Positions 45,419 to 57,510 of a stretch of 64,000 bases of DNA are shown piece after piece; within the stretch, counting starts at the first letter, position 1, and each line of letters begins with the position of its first letter. The translations under genes were made by a program, and so were the position numbers. The notes under the pieces are model-generated. The model did not search any database and was not told the DNA's origin. It was given only the letters and a program-made list of their open reading frames with translations. Source of the stretch: Elephas maximus indicus (taxonomy: Eukaryota; Chordata; Mammalia; Proboscidea; Elephantidae); assembly GCF_024166365.1 (NCBI RefSeq), contig NC_064831.1, positions 48,733,768 to 48,797,767 on the forward strand, given 5' to 3'.

Positions 45419-45586
45419 TAAATGATGTCTAAAAATTATAGAGTAGTACTTTTTCTTAACTCGTACCTTAAGAATGAAGGAAATGGATTCCAACAACATA
45501 AAACTTCTACCAAGAAGCAGGAAACATTCCAACTTCTTATTAGAAATGTCTTAGAAAGAGAAGACCAGAATATTACAGGATATAAA

Positions 45587-45801
45587 CCAAAAAAAACCCC
45601 AAACCCACTGCCCTCAAGTTGATTCTGACTCATAGCAACCCCACAGGACAGAGGAGAACTGCCCCATAGAGTTTTCAAGGCTGTAAATCTGCAGAAGCAG
45701 ACTGCCACATCCTTCTCCTGCAGGAGCAGCTAGTGCGTTCAAACCACTGACCTTTTGGTTAACAGCTGAGTGCTTTAACCACTGCGCCACCAGGGCTCCT
45801 G
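45587..45801 (-). repeat. AfroSINE (long variant)
   Basis: Antisense copy: 'cactgccctcaagttgattc', 'agagttttcaaggctgtaaa', 'cacatccttctcctgcagga' and 'ccactgcgccaccagggctc'. Confidence 0.88.
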
Positions 45802-45847
45802 TTACAGAATATAGTACCTAATAAAGTAACCATCAAATGCACCTAAT

Positions 45848-46011
45848 CTTGAGTCAAAAGATCTGGATTCCAGATTCTGTCCCACCTCTAGCTGTGTCAT
45901 ACTGGGTTGGTCACAAAATTTCTGAATCCAAGTTTCCTCATCTGTAGAATGGAGGTAATAACACCTACCTCCTAAGGGTAATACTGAAAGAATCAAGGAG
46001 ACCAAACACAC
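45848..46011 (+). repeat. MIR SINE
   Basis: 'ctctagctgtgtcatactgg', 'aagtttcctcatctgtagaa' and 'tggaggtaataacacctacc' are MIR core and tail. Confidence 0.75.
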
Positions 46012-46994
46012 AACGCTCCTGGTAAAAGAGAAAATGTTAAGTCAAATATAAAACTCAGTTCAGCTAGCCTAAGGACAAAACGATGTGAAGAAAAAAGCTG
46101 CCAATGTTATGCTTAGGCAGGTACCCAATACGAGAAAAAGTTGGGCCAAAGGAATGAAAATCCTTTCTCTTTCCCACTTTGGCACCTGCCTGCACCACCA
46201 TCACCCCCCCATCCCCAGAAAAAGGCTTTTAAGGGCTGGAGTTGAGAGTTTAACAGGAAGTAAAGGAACAGGATATTAGATGCCTGAAGGAAAGGGGGAG
46301 GGATTGAAATATGGAAGAAAAATGCGGATAGAAGGTGGATGACAAGTTCTATTTATAGTTTTAGGCGTTACGTGTCGTATCTTTGCGAATGAAGTGTACA
46401 GAATACATCCTGCATCATTCTCATGACAAACTCAAGGACAAAACCCCAAGTAACTTGTCCATCAGAACTCTATCACCTCTTCGATAAATGAGCAGCACAG
46501 TGGTTGTAGAAGTATCACAAACCAATAAAAAATTAAGTGTCCCAAGAACCAATGACCCCAGCCTAATCATCAGAAAACCATCTGACAAATTCCAATAGAG
46601 GGGCATCCTATAATGTATCCGATTGGTATTCCTCAAAACTATCAAGGTCATCAAACACAAGGAAAGTCTGAGAAACTGTCAGAGGAGAGGAGACTAAGGA
46701 GACATGACAACCAAATGTCATGTGGTATCCTGGCTGGATTCTGGAACAGAAAAAGAACATTAGATAAAACCTAAAAAAATGAGAATAAAATATGGACTCC
46801 AGCTCATAACAATGTACCTATGCTGGTTGACTAATTGTGACAATTGTGCCATACTAATGGAACACTACACCCTTAAAAAAACAATAGTCAAGCGTTGAAA
46901 ATGCACAACAACAGGAAGGTTTTAGTTTGAGATCATTCAATCACTTGCCCAGGAGAAATTTTGTAAGCAGGCTTTTTCAGAGCCAAAAATATTT

Positions 46995-47176
46995 ATGCAG
47001 TGATTCTCAAACTTTAGTATGTATAGGAGGGGTTGTTCAAACAAAAATTGTTGGGCCCTACCTCAAGAGTTTCTGATGCAGTAGCCCTGGGTGGGGCCCT
47101 TGAACTTATGTTTCTAACAAGGTCCCATGTGATGCTGATGCCGCCAGTCTGTGGTCCACACTTTGACAACCCCTAA
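46995..47176. mobile_element. MER5A-like hAT-Charlie element
   Basis: 'agtgattctcaaactttagt', 'gttgggccctacctcaagag', 'tttctgatgcagtagccctg' and 'agtctgtggtccacactttg' match MER5A end to end. Confidence 0.7.
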
Positions 47177-47181
47177 TGGAT

Positions 47182-47346
47182 GGAAACTCTGGTGGTGTAG
47201 TGATTAACAGTTCAGCTGCTAACCAAAAAGTCAGCAGTTCAAATCCACCAGCTGCTCCTTGGAAACTCTATGGGGCAGTTCTACTTTGTCCTATAGGGCT
47301 GTTATGAGTCAGAATCAACTTGACAGAAACGGATTTTTTTTGTTTT
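47182..47346 (+). repeat. AfroSINE (short form)
   Basis: Sense copy inserted just after MER5A: 'gaaactctggtggtgtagtg', 'gcagttcaaatccaccagct' and 'tatgagtcagaatcaacttg'. Confidence 0.9.
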
Positions 47347-47942
47347 TATACTAATGGATAGTACACAAAGAAAAGCAAATGAAGTTCTGAGTTTTACAGT
47401 ACTTACTAATGAATAGGGAGAAAGAATCAAATTGTGTGATAAAATAATTCAACTATTCAAGCAGGAAAAAAGGTTTCAGGAAAGGGAGAGCCATACAATC
47501 TGCTGACAGTACAAGTCATACAAAAGCCGCACAGATTATCATAAAGGACAAGTCTCCAAAAACACTGCACTATGACGTGCAGTCCTAGACATAAACCTGC
47601 ATCTTAATGGCACCATGAAACTGAGTCCACGTTAAAACACGGAAAGAAAAACAAAAGCAGCTTTTGAAATTGTAAAGTGATATTCACTGCTGGCTTAAAA
47701 AAAAGGCAAGAAAATAGATAAAATACAGTACTACTTAGGATTTTAAAATATGTAAAACAAATCAAAGAATAAACTAACAAGAATGGTAAAAGGAAAGCTT
47801 GTCAGCCTTAAAAAATAGAAATGAAGCATCAGAAGAAGGAAAAGTTGCTGTATATCTCAGAAAATGATAGGCTACCAATCAAAGTCTATATGGCAAAATT
47901 ATACCCAGAGTTTGGGATCCGTTCCACTTCTCTTTCAAATAA

Positions 47943-48172
47943 TAGAGACCCTGGGTAGCGCAAACAGTTAAGTGCTGAACTACTAACAGAAAAGCTGGAG
48001 GTTTAAACCCACCCAGAGGCACCTCGGAAGACAGGCCTGGTGATCTGTTTCCAGAAGGTCACAGCCTTGAAAACCCTATGAAGCACAATTCTATGGAGCA
48101 CAGTTCTAATCTGCAACACATGGGATCACCATGAGTTGAAACTAACTTGACAGCAACTGATTTTTTTGTTTT
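47943..48172 (+). repeat. AfroSINE variant with RTE-like middle block
   Basis: Head 'gagaccctgggtagcgcaaa', B-box-like 'ggaggtttaaacccaccc', 'gacaggcctggtgatctgtt', 'tccagaaggtcacagccttg', tail 'gatcaccatgagttgaaact'. It is the same variant as 37831-38042, more diverged. Confidence 0.82.
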
Positions 48173-48504
48173 TCTATTAATAAACTGTATTTCTCTGATC
48201 TACTGAAATTATACTATAAACAGACTCACTCCACCCTGTAATGGGGAAGGGATTATCTTACCCCAACTTTTTCAAGGACAGTAGCTCTCATAGCTAAAGG
48301 CGAGACCTCAGCAGGGTGGGGGACTGAGGTTTCCTGCCTACATTTCTTCTCAGGCTACGCTTCCTTCCCGTTTGTGAAAATAAAGGCTAGAAATTGGCAG
48401 GCTTTCCTTCCTTTCCACCTGCTGCTCCTGACCAGGACTTTTCTGCTCTTTAACTCACTACAAAACAGAGGCATGATCATAATTTTCCCCTTCTGATTCT
48501 AAAA

Positions 48505-48674
48505 AAGAAAAAAAAACCAAACCTGTTGCCGTCGAGTCATTGTCGACTCACAGCGACCCTGTAGGACAGAGTAGAACTGCCCCATAGGGTTTCCAAGGAC
48601 CGGCTGGTGGATCTGAACTGCCAACCTCCTGATTAGCAGCCAAGTTCTTAAGCACTGTGCCACCAGGACTCCTT
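48505..48674 (-). repeat. AfroSINE (short form)
   Basis: Well-preserved antisense copy: 'ctgttgccgtcgagtcattg', 'aactgccccatagggtttcc', 'gatctgaactgccaacctcc' and 'actgtgccaccaggactcc'. Confidence 0.9.
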
Positions 48675-48829
48675 TCGACTCTAAGACTCCCCTACTTTGA
48701 ACGAATATTTAATTATTTTTATTTAAAAAATTAAGTGTTGCTTTTGATTTCAGAAATAAATACCACTCGTTTCTCCCATAAAATTATTTCACCTACTGAA
48801 TGTGCCGAGTACAAGGATATCTCCATTAG

Positions 48830-48955
48830 TTGTTATCAGCTGCGGATGAGTCAACTCACACTCACGGCAATCCCATCGGTGCAGAGCAGGACTGCTCCAC
48901 AGGGTTTTCAAGGCTGTGACCTTTTAGAAGCAGACAGCCAGCCTGTCTCCACTGA
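48830..48955 (-). repeat. AfroSINE, truncated
   Basis: Antisense piece: 'gtgcagagcaggactgctcc', 'acagggttttcaaggctgtg' and 'accttttagaagcagacagc'. The head is missing. It lies 150 bases downstream of exon 8 in the transcript. Confidence 0.7.
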
Positions 48956-49102
48956 TTTCAAAATAAAAGCTGCGTCATCTATTTTGCCATTCACATTATG
49001 CTTATGAATCCTCCCTAACTCATCGCTTTCTCCAATAAGTTCAATCTGCCCTGAAAATTCCTTTTTGTTTCAAGTGTTAAGGTGCGACAATAGACGAACT
49101 AC

Positions 49103-49286
49103 CTGAAGGTGCTCCAACCCAAGCCAGACCAAGAACACCATCGTCGAAATCGCGGTCTGTGAAGACGTAGGCCAAACAGTAGTCATCATGATTCTGCTCA
49201 GAATTCAATTCCAGAAACTTCTCCACACCAATATTTGGGAATCGGAAAGGATTTGTAGAGTCCTTCTCATCAATAGTTGAATTGAT
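49103..49286 (-). CDS. ADAM10: ADAM10 exon 8: metalloprotease domain
   Basis: This exon of 184 bases encodes [40 protein letters not shown], and [21 protein letters not shown], ending with one base of a Gly codon. It forms the central strands and helices of the metalloprotease domain. The sequon N-S-T at its start keeps the glycosylation site known at human about 278. The acceptor is ggattttag and the donor TCAG|gtagtt, which departs from consensus at +4 and +5. The differences from human I notice are NTTA to NSTI and P to S after EKD. Confidence 0.96.
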
Positions 49287-51275
49287 CTAAAATCCAAAAC
49301 AGTAATTAAGACAGTTAATATCTAGAGAGCCTTAGAGTAGGTCTCTGCTTGCCTCCTTCTGCCTTCAATGAACAATATGGCCATGGTCCAAGGGAAATCA
49401 GGCCTGAATGAAAGCCTCTAGGGTTGTTCCCACTGCCCCCACCCCTGAGCTGATAACAGAAGGCAAAAGAAAAAAGGAGGGGTGGAAGGATTAAAATTGA
49501 AGATATTAAGTTTCTGGGCAAGTGTTCACCAGATTCCTGAATACTGAATACTTGTGAAGAAAGAACAAGTTCAGCTTTCAAAACCTCTAATAAAGTAGAG
49601 TTTCTGAAACTTAATCACCCAAGCAAGTCCCTCTAATATTAATCTCCTATATATGGTGACAAGATAGATACAAAACCATGTATTTTAGCTAATTACTAGA
49701 ACATAAAATAGATATCAAATCCAAGATTGTCAGTTTAGCAGACAAGTCATTGTCCTGGCTCTCTTTGCCTTTATCCAGTGACATGAGTCAAGCCCAGCTA
49801 ACCTCAAGTTCAATGTTTTTCCCCCTGCATGTGGGCGAGAACTTTATTTTCTTTCTACTGCCAATTCATTTCTCTTACTATTTCAAGATAAGGTCCTCCA
49901 GAACGTTTCCTTTATTATACTCCTGGTGCAGTTTTCTTCTTTATAATCTGAAGAGTAATCTCTTCTGATACCATACTTCTACTAGACAAAAGTTTTCATT
50001 TATTAGCCATTGCCTCCTTTCAGAGGCCCCTGGCTATGCTTTGGAGCCCTAGAACAATTTTGCTTTCCCCGGGTAAGCCTGGAAATTACAAACAAGATTG
50101 CTGATAGAGGGTAAAGGAATAATGCATCAAAGTCAGTGCTATCACTAGAAGGCTAACATCAGTCTACTGAAAATGTTGGTAGAAGTGGACGGTATAACGA
50201 TTGACACATGAGAACTACAGGTCTTTTTAGAATCCATACCCACCAGTAAAACCAAGGAGCTCAGAAGCCGGATGGTGAAAACAACACTGAAGGTCAGGGC
50301 AACTGCCTGAGGACAGATCTCAGAACACGTGGTTTATCCATTAACGTTAACCACAAACAATCAGATATGGTCATCTAACATGAATAATCCAAAAGCAAAC
50401 ACCATCTCTATTACACATGGCCCATGCTTAGGTGGCTTTCTCCGACTAAATATAGAAATGGAATGCCCTGATATTTCTGTAATATTGGCTACAAATGGAA
50501 AATGGCATCCAAATTTTAGTTAAAAACAGGACAATTAATATTTAAATATTTGCTGACACCATATAAATTTTTAATTATTTAATGGGTCATGAAAATTTTT
50601 CCATAGATAAAGTATCACCTCAGGTAGAAGCCTGGAAACAATGATTATCCATCTATATGCATGCATCTCTTCACAATGCAAATCATTTTACTAACGTTTC
50701 GTTAAAATTTGTCAAAGTGTTCTCTACTTTTCACTGCTTGGCAATTTATTGCTCTGCCTACTAAATAGCCATACTTACCCCACTTATCACTTTTAGCTGC
50801 TCATCTAAGAGTTTCCATTGTTCTCAGAACACATGAAAGCAACTGATTGTGAACAGTTCTTATACTGTATACCTACAAACCATATTTCTCCTTTACACAA
50901 TCCAATTTAAGATTCAATTATTCTACTTCTAAAGTAAGGACCACCTACACCTCTATTATTAAATACGGTATACATATGTACTAAAAAACTCTTGTACAGA
51001 CATTTTTTAATCTAGTCAACTATATTTTAAGGAAAATAGGAGAGCATAAATATAAAGAAACCCTATGGCAGATACTCTTGTAAAAGGATAATTATTTTTA
51101 AACTCAGGCAGAATATCTGGCTTATATATTCAGATTCATAAAAGCTATACATACTGAAAAAACTCATTTAAACTAATGCATGAAGATGAAATAAAAAGCA
51201 AGTATTTTTCTTTTTATAAACATGGTCCTTACTGCTTTTTCTTTTTCAATATTCTTAACTATCAAAGTTCCTTAC
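49287..51275. other. ADAM10 intron 7, nothing recognised
   Basis: About 2 kb of AT-rich intron between exons 8 and 7. No AfroSINE, L1 or other repeat is evident, which is unusual for this window. Confidence 0.7.
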
Positions 51276-51368
51276 TCTTATTCGTTTCACCATGAATCTG
51301 ATGTTGCGGATTCCAGAGAAGTCTGTACTCTGGTAAATTGTATCAATCGCTTTAACATGACTGGATAT
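51276..51368 (-). CDS. ADAM10: ADAM10 exon 7: metalloprotease domain, small exon
   Basis: This symmetric exon of 93 bases (31 codons, phase 0 at both ends) encodes [20 protein letters not shown] and [11 protein letters not shown]. It lies between REAVIAQ of exon 6 and INSTIDE of exon 8, exactly where the family needs it. The acceptor is aatcaatag and the donor AGA|gtaagg. The triplet N-I-R stands where I recall N-I-S in human, so the known N-glycosylation sequon near human position 267 is absent here. Confidence 0.94.
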
Positions 51369-52163
51369 CTATTGATTGAAAGAGAGAAGAACATTTTAGA
51401 GACAATGCTGAAATGCAAATAAGATTGTAAATTTCCATCTCCTAAATCAAGAATTAACTATTCATGTTTCACCATATTCAAATTTTAAAATGTCCACATC
51501 ATATACTGAATGGAAGGATGAAAAGTATTAGTAAACTGGGAGTGAGAAGAGAAATTTTGTGCCTTTTCCAGCCTCTTCTCTGAACAAACACACATTCTTG
51601 CTTCAATCATATAAAGCTGCTTCCTCATCTATCCACCTGATCATTGACAAAGGACCAAAGCCCATTAAATGGGTAAAAGGCAGTCATTTTAATAAATGCT
51701 GTTGGGAATACTGGATGTCTATCTGTAAAAAAAAAGGAAAGAAATAGGATCCATACCTCACACCATATACAAAAACATTCAAAATGGATCAAAGACCTAA
51801 ATATAAAATCATCAATAAAGATCATCAAAGAAAAAACAGGGACAATACTAGGGGCCCTAATACATGGCATAAATAGAATACAAGCCATAATTAACAAGGC
51901 ACAAACACCAGAAGATAACAGGGAGCTCTTAAAAATTAAACACTATGCTCATCAAAAGACTTCACCAAAAGAATAAAAAGAGAACCTACTGACTGGGAAA
52001 AAATCTTTGGCTACAACATATCTGCCAAGGGTCTAATCTCTAAAATCTGCAGAATATTTTAACACCTCAATAACAAAAAGGCAAATAATCCAATTAAAAA
52101 ATGGGCAAAGGATATAACAGACACTTTACCAAAGATGACATTCAGACAGCTAACAGACACATG

Positions 52164-53039
52164 AAAAAATGCTCATGATCAATTGGACTGGACCAAAAGC
52201 AAAGAAGTTTCCGGGATAAAATGAATGCTTCAAAGGTCAGCGGAGCAAGGGCGGGGGTCTGGGGAACATGGTTTGCGGGGACTTCTAAGTCAATTGGCAA
52301 AATAATTCTATTATGAAATCATTCTGCATCCCACTTTGAAATGTGGCCTCTGGGGTCTTAAATGCTAACAAGCGGCCATCTAAGATGCAGCAATTGGTCT
52401 CAACCCACCTGGAGCAAAGGAAAATAAAGAACACCAAGGCCACACGACAACTAAGAGCCCAAGAGACAGAAAGGGCCACATGAACCAGAGACCTACATCA
52501 TCCTGAGACCAGAAGAACTAGTTGGTGCCCGGCCACAATCGATGACTGCCCTGACAGGGAGCACAGCAGAGGACCCCTGAGGGAGCAGGAGATCAGTGGG
52601 ATACAGACCCCAAATTCTCATAAAAAGACCAAACTTAATGGTCTGACTGAGACTGGAGGAATCCCGGCGGCCATGCTCCCCAGACCTTCAGTTGACACAG
52701 GACAGGAACCATCCCCGAAGACAACTCATCAGAAATGAAAGGGACTGGTCAGCGGGTGGGAGAGAGACGCTGATGAAGAGTGAGCTAATTATATCAGGTG
52801 TACACTTGAGACTGTGTTGGCAACTCTTGTCTGGAGGGGGGATGGGAGGTTAGAGAGAGAGGGAAGCCGGCAAAATTGTCAAGAAAGGAGAGACTGAAAG
52901 GGCTGACTCAAGAGGGGGAGAGCAAGTGGGAGTAGGGAGTGAGATGTATGTAAACTTATATGTGACAGACTGATTGGATTTGTAAACGTTCACTTGAAGC
53001 TTAATAAAAGTTATTAAAAAAAAAAAATGCTCATGATCA
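52164..53039. repeat. Target-site duplication of the nested L1
   Basis: 'aaaaaatgctcatgatca' at 52164-52181 is repeated at 53022-53039, and host L1 text resumes directly after it. Confidence 0.94.
52182..53021 (+). mobile_element. Younger L1 3' UTR nested in older L1
   Basis: About 840 bases of the same 3' UTR as in 40668-42224, including 'gcattt'-rich text, 'ggtctgactgagactggagg' and 'gtaaacgttcacttgaagct', and a poly(A). The perfect target duplication and high similarity to the other copy point to a recent insertion. Confidence 0.92.
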
Positions 53040-54601
53040 TTAGCCATTAAGAGAAACTCAAATCAAAGCTACCATGAAATACCATCTTACCCCAACATTA
53101 CTGGCACAAATTAAAAAAAAACAAACAGAAAATAACAAATGTTGAAGAAACTGCGGGGAGACTGGACTGCTGGCAGGAACGTAAAAATGGTACAACCACT
53201 ATGGAAAATGAAATGGCACCTCCCTAAAAGGTTAGAAATAGAAATACCACAGGATCTAACAATCCCACTCATAGGAATATATCCTACAGAAATAAGAACT
53301 GTCATATGAATAGACATATGCACACCCACGTTCACTGCAGCATTACTCACAAAAGCAAAAAGATAGAAACAACCTAAGTGCCCATCAACAGATGAATGGA
53401 TAAACAAATTATAGTATACACACACACGATAGAATACTACACAACAATAAAGAACGATGATGAATCCTCAAAACATGGATGAATCTGGAGGGCATTAGGC
53501 TAAGTAAAATAAGTCAATCAAAAAAGGACAAATACTGTATGAAACCAGTATTATAAAAACCTACTAAAAAGCTTACATGCAGGAAAAAACCCAAATCTTT
53601 CATGGTTATGAGGGAGGGGAGCAATGTGGAGGGGAAATCACTAACTAGATAGTTAAGGAGTGTTAACTTTGGTGAAGAGAAAGACAACACACAATATAAG
53701 GGAACTCAACACAATATGACCAAGGCAAAACCATAGAAGCTTCCTGTACATATCCAAACACACTGAAGGACCAAGTTACTGAGGCTGAGGGCTGAGGACC
53801 ATGGTCTTGGGGGACATCTAGGTCAACTGGCATAACACAGTTCATAAAGAAAATGGTCCACATCCTTACTTTTGTGAGTAGCAGCTGGGGTCTTAAAAGC
53901 TTGCGAACGGCAATCTACATCTATTAGTTCCAACATATTAGGGCCAAAGGAGAATAAAGAAAACCAAAGACACAAGGAAAACATTAGCCCAAAGGACTAA
54001 CGGACCACATGAACCACAGCCTCCACCGGCCTGAGCCCAGAAGAACTAGACAATGCCTAACTACCACCACCAACTGCTCTGACAGGGATCATAACAGAGG
54101 ATCCCGGAGAGAGCAGGAGAAAAATGTAGAACAAAATTCAAATTCACAAAAAAAAGATCAGACTTACTGGTCTGACAGAGACTGGAGAAACCCCCGAACA
54201 CCCTGCTAACTCAAAACTGAAACCACTCTCGAAGTCATCTCTTAGCCAAAGATTAGACAGGCCTATAAAACGAACAATAACACACATGAGGAACATGTTT
54301 TTTAGTTCAGTCAAGTACACGAGACCAAATGGGCAACACCTGCCCAAAAGCAGAGACGAGAAGGCAGAAAGAGACAGGAAAACTGAACAAATGGACACAG
54401 GGAACCTGGGTGGAAAGGCGGAAAGTGCTGACACATTGCGGGGATGGCAACCAATGTCACAACACAATTTATATATAAATTTTTGAATGAAAAATGAATT
54501 TGCACTGTTAACTTGCACATAAAACACAATCAAAAAAAAAAAAACTGTTTCCTCAATCACGGGACTATAGCTGTGAACACAACAGAGAAGATCCCTACAA
54601 G

Positions 54602-54810
54602 CTTGTTGCTGTTGTGTGTTGTCCACTCCATTCCAACCCAAAGTAACCCTATTAGGACAGAGTAGAACTGCCCCATAGGACTTACTAGGCTGTAATCTTT
54701 ACAGGGGCAGATTGTCAGGTCTTTTCTCCCATTGAGCCCCTGGTGGGTTCAAACCACCAACCTTTCAGGTAGCAGCAGAGTGCTTAACCATTGCATAACC
54801 AGGGCTCCTT
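54602..54810 (-). repeat. AfroSINE (long variant), diverged
   Basis: Antisense copy: 'agagtagaactgccccatag', 'aaccaccaacctttcaggta' and 'ttaaccattgcataaccagg'. It lies about 134 bases downstream of the exon 6 donor in the transcript. Confidence 0.82.
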
Positions 54811-54943
54811 ATTAATTTGTTGGAGCTGAGATTAAAAGAAAAACAGTCTGAGCCCCAAAAGAGACATGCACTAACTTTAATTTTTAGGGGAAATTACATA
54901 GTTAATATGAGAACTCCTAAAATAATAGCAAAATTATAAATAC

Positions 54944-55093
54944 CTGGGCAATCACAGCTTCTCGTGTTCCATAATATTTAAAGAACAGATGATCAGTCTG
55001 AATAAAAAGTTGGCAAGTATTTCTTTCAGCTGAAGTTGTACGTTTTTTTCTCAGGAGTTCTGGACCATTAGCAGCATGTTCTGTTTGAGACAT
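54944..55093 (-). CDS. ADAM10: ADAM10 exon 6: furin site and start of mature protease
   Basis: This exon of 150 bases (50 codons, phase 0 at both ends) encodes [20 protein letters not shown] and [20 protein letters not shown], ending REAVIAQ. RKKR is the proprotein convertase site whose cleavage removes the prodomain, so the mature enzyme begins at TTSAE. The Met at the start is internal, not an initiator. The acceptor is gccttatag and the donor CAG|gtattt. Residues before EHAANG differ from human as I recall it (IPQE to MSQT). Confidence 0.96.
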
Positions 55094-55159
55094 CTATAAG
55101 GCAAAAGAGTGATTTCTGGTAATTAGGATACTTCATTATTGTAATTTTCTATAGTTAAG

Positions 55160-55361
55160 AATACCCACTGTCATTGAGTTGATTCCAACTCATAGCAACC
55201 CTACAGAACAAGGTAGAACTGCCCATAGGGTTTCCAAGGCTGTAAATCTTTACAGAAGCAGACTGCCACACCTTTCTCCCATGGAATGGCTGGTGGATTT
55301 GGACTGCTGACCTTTAGGTTAGCGGCCTAGGGCTTAACCACTGCACCACCAGGGTTCCTTA
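55160..55361 (-). repeat. AfroSINE (long variant)
   Basis: Antisense copy: 'actgtcattgagttgattcc', 'gggtttccaaggctgtaaat', 'cacctttctcccatggaatg' and 'ccactgcaccaccagggttc'. It lies 67 bases from exon 6, on the acceptor side. Confidence 0.88.
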
Positions 55362-57339
55362 TAGTTAAGAATAAGTATTATTTAAAAAATCTGTTATTTT
55401 TCTTTATTTCATAATACCAAAGGTATTTCCCTATGTCATTAAAAATTCTTCATGAACATCACTTTCAGTCTTACAATATTCTACTGCATAGGTCATTTAT
55501 TATTTAAGCAATTCCTTTACTTTTAAGCATTTTCACGACATACCTTTCAGTATAATAAAAGGATCATCATAAGGAAGAGATGCACAGGTCAGGCCTGGGA
55601 AAGTTCCCAATGCGGAGCTACCGGTTCTCAGAGAGGGCCCAGCACCCTCCCTTCTCCACAACCAGGAAGCTCTCTGAGCGCCTTAGTCCTCACAGTTTTT
55701 ATTGGCCAGTCCTGCAGGATAGGCTAAATCATACCTCCTCAGGCTAGCTGATCTCACTTGCCAGCACAAAACCCTCAGATTTGGCCTGGAAGTCCCAGTC
55801 CAAGTTACTCCAATTACTCCAAGGGTTATTTCTCTGGAGCCAAGGACAAAAAGCCACCTTACTTTAGAGTAAAACTAGGTCCCTTACCTCACATCTTGTA
55901 ATCAAGGTGATGCTGGCCTAAAAAAAATGTATTAAGACTTAAGAACTTTGGGTAAGACTGGTATTATCTCTTAAATATTTGATATAATTAAACAGTTGAA
56001 GCTATATCTGAGCTTGGAGTTTTCCTTGATATCTGTATTGTTGTTGAATTCACTGGCTCAAGGTGTTCAAAATATTCACCTAAACTATTAATACCCCCTC
56101 TTTCATTACTAATATTGCTAATTTGTGCATTTTCTCTTTAGTTCTTCATCAGTTAGATAGAAGTTATCGATTACATTATCTTTTCAATTGATTTTCTCTA
56201 CTGTTCGTTTTCCATTTCACTGATACCAGTTCTCACCTGTTGCTTTATTCCTTCTACATACTTAGGGTTTAATTTGTACTTCCTTGTCTAGCTTTTTAAA
56301 GTGGATGCTTGCATTATTGATTTCCAGATCTTTCTTTTTCTAATATGATCACATACAGCTTTCAATTTTCCTCTAAGCACTGCTTTAGCTAAATCTCACA
56401 AATTTTATTATGTTGTGTTTTTGTTATCATTACATTCAAAACTATTTCTAATTGTATTATTTAAATTTAAAATATTTGGGGGTTTCCCAGATGTGCTGTT
56501 ACTGATTTCTAATTCCCTTGGGAATCTAGGAACTTAAACTGTATAATTTCAATCCTTTTAAATTTACTGAGACTTACTTTATGAACGAGCATATGTTAGC
56601 AAATGTTCTACGTGTATTTGAAAAGAATGTGTTATTGTGAAGTGGCATGATCTATAATTATCAATAAGGTTAAGTTGGTTGATAGTGATACTGATTTTCT
56701 ATCAGCTCTGACAGTTACTCAGAAATGAGAGTGCTCTCCAACTATAACTTGTAGATTTTTCCATTTCCTCCTTTCAGTTGTCAGTTTTCTTTCACATATC
56801 CATAACTCTATTAACTGCAGTATTAACTACCAGCTAGGATTATTATTTCTTTTTGATGAAGTGATAATTTTATCATTATGAAATGTCCCTTTTCATCTGA
56901 TAATATTCCATGAACTGAAATATACCCGTATTATCATCACACCAACATTCTTATGATTAGTATGTTTATGGTATGTTATGCCATCTTTTACTTTTAACCT
57001 TTAAATTTCATTTCTTTTAGAAAAAATTGGTCTTGCTTTTTTAATCACTCTATCTAAGCTTTTTAATTAAGATGTTTAATCTATTTACATTTAATATAAC
57101 CACTGATATGGCGAGATTTAAACTTAATATACCCTAGTTTTTAATCTTCTATCTGTCCCACCTGTTTTTTGTTCCTTTTTTTTTTCTTTTCCTGCCTTCT
57201 TTGAGTTAACTAAGTATTTTTAATTATATTTTATTTCCTTTATTGACCTGTTTACCATACCTCTTTTAGCTTTTTCAGATATTGCTCAAAGGCAGGAGAC
57301 ATTCCTGGAAAGTTTTTTTAAAGTGCATTGATAGTAAAT

Positions 57340-57510
57340 ATTTAGACTTGTGGGTCACATGATCTCTGTTGCAATTACTCAATTCTGTCATTGTAGCATG
57401 AAATTAGCCAAAGACAACACATAAATGAGCAGGCATGGTTGTGCTCCAATAAAGCTTTACAAAACAGGCAGCTGACCCACAGGCCAAAGTTTTCTGACCC
57501 CTGCTTTAGG
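57340..57510. mobile_element. hAT-type non-autonomous element
   Basis: 'gtgggtcacatgatctctgt', 'gttgtgctccaataaagctt', 'ggcagctgacccacaggcca' and 'ttttctgacccctg' match the family at 7484 and 11946. Confidence 0.6.

Larger units (their letters stand above)
37045..49102. other. ADAM10 intron 8 (about 12 kb)
   Basis: Contains L1 pieces at 38470-40200 and 40668-42224, a solo LTR (42425-42808), eight AfroSINE copies, MIR and MER5A relics and a GT microsatellite. The spans 37051-37830, 38045-38460, 43926-45080 and 46012-46990 hold no gene and no repeat I can name. Confidence 0.8.
51630..54543 (+). mobile_element. L1 (ORF2 end and 3' UTR) with a nested L1
   Basis: ORF2-type text runs from 'ctgatcattgacaaaggacc' through 'tacctcacaccatatacaaa' and, after the nested insert, 'aggatctaacaatcccactc' and 'aagtgcccatcaacagatga'. 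The 3' UTR ends at a poly(A) near 54530-54543. A diverged flanking duplication ('gctgcttcctcatc' left, 'actgtttcctcaatc' right) is likely. Many stops. Confidence 0.82.
51369..54943. other. ADAM10 intron 6
   Basis: Mostly an old L1 (51630-54543) with a younger L1 inside it and an AfroSINE at the exon 6 side. The 260 bases next to exon 7 are plain. Confidence 0.8.

Noticed and set aside
54144-54641. A 165-codon minus-strand frame
   Set aside because: It is antisense to the L1 3' UTR and runs into an AfroSINE; no coding signature.
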